A stretch of 16,451 nt of DNA from Candidatus Peribacteria bacterium (lineage in GTDB: Bacteria > Patescibacteriota > Gracilibacteria > UBA1369 > LOWO2-01-FULL-3). The translations under genes and the position numbers were made by a program. Shown piece after piece: positions 14,063 to 16,451 of the stretch. A model generated the notes under the pieces. That model made no database searches, was not told where the DNA came from, and was given only the letters and a program-made list of their open reading frames with translations. The stretch lies in the NCBI GenBank assembly GCA_943359415.1, contig CALRHQ010000014.1:1-16451 (forward strand), read 5' to 3'. Within the stretch, counting starts at the first letter, position 1, and every line of letters starts with the position of its first letter.

Positions 14063-14079
14063 ACCTTCTCATAACTTTC

Positions 14080-15105
14080 TTAAAAAATTCTTTTCTGCAA
14101 TTCAACACCTAAATGGTTATAAGCATTATCAGTCGCAATTCTTCCACGAGCAGTTCTTTCCAAAAATCCCATCTTTATCAAAAACGGTTCGTAGATATCT
14201 TCAATAGTATCTTGTTCTTCCGAAGTTGCAGCGGAAATCGTATTTAGTCCGACTGGCCCACCTTTGAATTTTTCGATGATGATAGACAGAATTTCTCTAT
14301 CCACGGCATCAAGTCCAAGTTCGTCGATTCCCATTGCATCAAGCGCTTCTCTCGTTGCACCAAGATCTATAACAGATTTGTTTTTTACATCCGCATAATC
14401 ACGCACTCTCTTAAGTAGCCTATTCGCAATTCTAGGAATTTCTCTGGAAGATTTCGCAAGAAGAGTTGCCGCATCATCGTCAACTTTACATCCAAGAATT
14501 CTCGCAGAACGCATGATGATTTGTTTGATTTCATCTGTCGTATAAAACTGAAGTTTCATCACATTTCCAAATCTTCCACGAAGAGGTGCCGACAACATAC
14601 TAACTTTAGTTGTAGCTCCAATAAGGGTAAAGCGAGGCAAGGAAATTCTCATAGTCCTTGCAGAAGGTCCTTTTCCAAGCACAATATCAATTCCAAAATC
14701 TTCCATCGCAGAATACAAAACTTCCTCAACAACAGGCTTAAGCCTATGTATTTCATCAATAAACAAAATGTCGTTTGGTTCAAGATTTGAAACTATAGAC
14801 GCAACGTCGCCTTGTTTTTCCAAAGCAGGCCCGGAAGTAATACGAATATTCGCCCCAAATTCATTTGCAATGATTTGCGAAAGTGTGGTTTTACCAAGTC
14901 CTGGAGCGCCATGAATCAAAATGTGATCAAGTCCATCTCCACGTTTTTTTGCGGCCTGAATGGCAATTTTTAGATTTTCCTTAGATGAAGACTGACCGAT
15001 ATATTCATCAAAAGTTTTTGGACGTAACACATTTTCAAATTGCACAAAGTCAGAAGTCTCAGCCTTTTTCCCGGTCATCAAATTTTCTTCCTCTCGTTCA
15101 ATCAT
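14080..15105 (-). CDS. ruvB: Holliday junction branch migration helicase RuvB
   Basis: RuvB is the hexameric AAA+ motor that drives branch migration of Holliday junctions with RuvA, before cutting by RuvC. The 341-aa protein shows RPKTFDEYIGQ (29-39), Walker A GAPGLGKT (66-73), Walker B ILFIDE (113-118), the RuvB-specific MRISLPRFTLIGATTK (152-167), arginine-finger region LRGRFG (175-180), and the C-terminal winged helix ending FLERTARGRIAT. Length is standard. The ATG at 15105 overlaps the stop of the upstream gene as TAATG, which supports this start through translational coupling; a second ATG at codon 10 is possible. ruvA and ruvC are not next to it. The unit ends after a hairpin at 13899-13928. 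Confidence 0.97.
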   Translation of the reverse strand: MIEREEENLMTGKKAETSDFVQFENVLRPKTFDEYIGQSSSKENLKIAIQAAKKRGDGLDHILIHGAPGLGKTTLSQIIANEFGANIRITSGPALEKQGDVASIVSNLEPNDILFIDEIHRLKPVVEEVLYSAMEDFGIDIVLGKGPSARTMRISLPRFTLIGATTKVSMLSAPLRGRFGNVMKLQFYTTDEIKQIIMRSARILGCKVDDDAATLLAKSSREIPRIANRLLKRVRDYADVKNKSVIDLGATREALDAMGIDELGLDAVDREILSIIIEKFKGGPVGLNTISAATSEEQDTIEDIYEPFLIKMGFLERTARGRIATDNAYNHLGVELQKRIF

Positions 15106-15584
15106 TATTGTGGCTTGATATTATATACGAATTTCCGAATCCCTTCCGGATCAGGCGCCTCTGTGTAATCTATACTAACTGAACTTGCGGCAGTTTCCAG
15201 TCTAAATCTACCATAATCAAATATATACAATTTCGACAAAAAGCCTTTTTCTTGTGTCTGTATTTCCTCTATATCGCTCAAAAAAGCCTCTGATTCCTTT
15301 CGCGCAGTCAGCCCTGTCCAATTAATATAAATTACTCTTTCATTTGTGACGACTAGTTTATCCATCCAGTATATTATCGCTTTATATATGCAGATAAGAG
15401 CAAACATTGAAAAAAATACAAAATTTACTACCACAAAACCAAATACGGAAAGAGAACTTTTCGCAAGATAAAGCAAAAAGAAAAATGGTAAAAACCCAGC
15501 AATCGTTTTTATAATTTTAAAAATAAAAGGAGTTAAATGGTGATGATAAATTTTCATTATTTGTTCGCCTTCCCTTAAATGCAT
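15105..15584 (-). CDS. Membrane protein with a bacterial PH (bPH2/DUF304-like) domain
   Basis: The 159-aa protein has two membrane segments (about 21-41 and 46-68), then a soluble beta-rich domain from about 72 to 155. The segment WMDKLVVTNERVIYINWTGL (73-92) is the typical opening of bacterial PH domains ([FYW]-x3-hh[LIV]TNxR[LIV]). It continues with a FLSDIEEIQ strand and ends in a GIRKFVYNI helix. Such YdbT/YdbS-like proteins sit in the inner membrane with the PH domain facing the cytosol; their role is not known. The gene overlaps ruvB by one base (TAATG), so the two are co-transcribed and probably coupled, but a functional link to recombination is only a guess. The ATG at 15584 is the first; the one at codon 10 (15557) follows an AAGGGAAGG purine tract and is a real alternative. 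Confidence 0.85.
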   Translation of the reverse strand: MHLREGEQIMKIYHHHLTPFIFKIIKTIAGFLPFFFLLYLAKSSLSVFGFVVVNFVFFSMFALICIYKAIIYWMDKLVVTNERVIYINWTGLTARKESEAFLSDIEEIQTQEKGFLSKLYIFDYGRFRLETAASSVSIDYTEAPDPEGIRKFVYNIKPQ

Positions 15585-15620
15585 AAAAAATATAAAATAA
15601 TAACATCACCATTTTAGAAC

Positions 15621-16139
15621 ATGAAGAACATTTTTGCATCAGGAAAAATAAAAGTGATAGATATCGCCAAATTATCACTTGGCGGTTACTTGCTATACAT
15701 AGGAATAAATTTTATAGCGAGTATGCTTATAGTTTTCGGCGGAATAAAGCTTCACGGATGGCAAATAGGGGAGAGAATACTCCCTTTCGTCGACAAAAAT
15801 ATTTTAAGCCTAGCTTCGAATCTGAATATCGCAATCATAGCTTTGGTTATTGTTTTAGTGATTCCGTTGATAGAAGAAATTTTATTTCGAGGACTTCTAC
15901 TGAGTTATTTGATGCAAAAATATAAAAATTCCATAGTAGTGATTTCGTCCGCAATAATCTACGCTCTATTGATTGCCACATTGCTGGACGGCTTCAACCA
16001 TATCATTCCAATATTTGTATTTGGCCTCATAACCAGTGCAATCACAATCAAGTCTCAGTCACTTTATCCGGCCATAATTTTGCACATATTAAACAATCTT
16101 GTTTATATAGTTATAGAAATTTTTCTTATCAAATTATAA
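15621..16139 (+). CDS. CPBP-family intramembrane metalloprotease
   Basis: CPBP (CAAX protease and bacteriocin-processing, ABI) proteins are multi-pass glutamic or metal-dependent membrane proteases related to Rce1. The 172-aa protein is strongly hydrophobic with about five membrane segments. Motif 1 is PLIEEILFRGLL (82-93) with Glu85, Glu86 and Arg90, motif 2 is FNH (125-127) with His127, and motif 3 is ILHILNN (153-159) with His155 and Asn159: the full set of catalytic residues. It is shorter than many family members (200-300 aa) but keeps the core. Substrate unknown. It is divergent from the PH-domain gene with 36 bp between them. TAAAAT at 15593-15598 could be its -10, giving a leader of about 16 nt. 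No Shine-Dalgarno sequence. The tRNA gene follows after 61 bp. Confidence 0.9.
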   Translation: MKNIFASGKIKVIDIAKLSLGGYLLYIGINFIASMLIVFGGIKLHGWQIGERILPFVDKNILSLASNLNIAIIALVIVLVIPLIEEILFRGLLLSYLMQKYKNSIVVISSAIIYALLIATLLDGFNHIIPIFVFGLITSAITIKSQSLYPAIILHILNNLVYIVIEIFLIKL

Positions 16140-16145
16140 TTTCTA

Positions 16146-16174
16146 TTGAAAATTTGGCTTAAACAGTGTAAAAA
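16146..16174 (+). promoter_or_regulatory. Promoter of the tRNA-Arg gene
   Basis: TTGAAA (16146-16151), 17 nt, TAAAAA (16169-16174). Transcription would start near 16181, leaving about 20 nt of 5' leader before the mature tRNA at 16201, to be removed by RNase P. Confidence 0.5.
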
Positions 16175-16200
16175 TCCAAAGTAATCGCTTCGAAAAATAT

Positions 16201-16277
16201 GTCCGCGTAGCTCAGCTGGATAGAGCAGAGCCCTTCTAAGGCTAAGGCCGCAGGTTCAAATCCTGCCGCGGACACCA
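16201..16277 (+). tRNA. tRNA-Arg (anticodon UCU), CCA encoded
   Basis: Acceptor arms GTCCGCG (16201-16207) and CGCGGAC (16267-16273) pair perfectly. The D stem is GCTC/GAGC, the anticodon loop CTTCTAA holds TCT, the variable loop is 5 nt, and the T arm is GCAGG-TTCAAAT-CCTGC. Discriminator A is followed by genomic CCA (16275-16277). It reads AGA and, by wobble, AGG. The closing pair 27-43 of the anticodon stem would be G-A, a mismatch. Its 3' end is one base from the stop codon of the opposite-strand SLH gene. Confidence 0.95.
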
Positions 16278-16278
16278 T

Positions 16279-16451
16279 CTACTTCATCGTCAACATCAGC
16301 TTATACATCGCATAAGCGACTTCACCACGGGTCATTCCTCCGGACGGATTTAGTCTTTTGATTCCGTCTTCGATGACTCCAAGATTTTTTGCATAAGAGA
16401 TGTAAGGAGCAAACCAGTCGCCAACAGATACATCGCCATAAGGACTTGATC
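16279..16451 (-). CDS. S-layer homology (SLH) domain protein, C-terminal end (cut by window edge)
   Basis: I translated the minus strand from the right edge to a TAG at 16281-16279: 56 residues plus stop, with the rest outside the window. The visible part is one SLH domain: PYGDVSVGDWFAPYISYAKN (the D-V-x5-W-F-A-P-Y-I-x-x-A signature), then LGVIEDG, an RLNPSGGMTRGEVAYAMYKL stretch (the P-x4-hTRxEhAxhhxK signature) and the terminus. SLH domains bind secondary cell-wall polymers and hold surface proteins on the cell wall, and often occur as C-terminal triplets. The protein therefore probably carries more SLH domains and another exported domain upstream. It indicates a Gram-positive-like wall or S-layer. 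Confidence 0.85.
   Translation of the reverse strand, partial: SSPYGDVSVGDWFAPYISYAKNLGVIEDGIKRLNPSGGMTRGEVAYAMYKLMLTMK

Noticed and set aside
13940..14075. Target-site duplication proving a transposed MITE
   Set aside because: Similar CCTTCT/AGAAGG words occur near both ends, but no matching direct repeat flanks the arms, so transposition is not shown.
13918..14112. Plus-strand frame of 64 aa between argG and ruvB
   Set aside because: It runs through a terminator arm and both arms of the inverted repeat and into ruvB; composition is low complexity.

Overview
The window is an AT-rich bacterial chromosomal segment with compact genes. Its features suggest a Candidate Phyla Radiation (Patescibacteria) type genome, perhaps near Peregrinibacteria or Gracilibacteria. 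These features are the lack of recognisable Shine-Dalgarno sequences before most genes, small secreted or anchored proteins with CARDB, PsbP-like and SLH domains, a lone KilA-N protein, a single UvrD-type helicase fused to an Fe-S nuclease, and few metabolic genes. The phylum is inferred from gene style, not from a marker search. All long genes run without in-frame TGA, and argG ends in TGA, so TGA is most likely a normal stop and the UGA=Gly code looks unlikely.

Layout. 1-583 (-) is the start of infB (IF-2). It is divergent from rmuC (629-1726, +), which is followed by a membrane-anchored CARDB protein (1736-2236, +). The latter overlaps tail to tail with a large UvrD helicase/PD-(D/E)XK nuclease (2233-5064, -). 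After a strong terminator comes a secreted protein of unknown function (5209-6021 or further, -), which may use a non-AUG start. A KilA-N protein (6242-7060, +) stands alone. A hairpin terminator separates it from rpsA (7114-8289, -), which has a perfect consensus promoter, and from clpC (8433-11054, -), which has a CIRCE heat-shock operator upstream. A tandem PsbP-like lipoprotein (11173-12390, -) is divergent from argG (12590-13840, +). Convergent with argG are ruvB (14080-15105, -) and a PH-domain membrane protein (15105-15584, -). Between argG and ruvB lies an unusual inverted repeat with 28-bp arms. The window ends with a CPBP membrane protease (15621-16139, +), tRNA-Arg(UCU) and the C-terminal SLH domain of a truncated surface protein (16279-16451, -).

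The most interesting element is the argG leader (about 12412-12589). It combines an extended -10 promoter, a 22-codon leader ORF with four Arg codons (three consecutive just before its stop), and two mutually exclusive hairpins, the second being a U7 terminator just upstream of argG. This looks like transcription attenuation of arginine synthesis by ribosome position.

A second theme is that several -10 hexamers end only 6-7 nt before the start codon (rmuC, the CARDB gene, uvrD, the argG leader ORF). This suggests leaderless transcripts. Themes of gene function are genome maintenance (RmuC, UvrD-nuclease, RuvB), translation (IF-2, S1, tRNA), proteostasis (ClpC) and the cell surface. No stretch longer than 300 bases lacks a gene.
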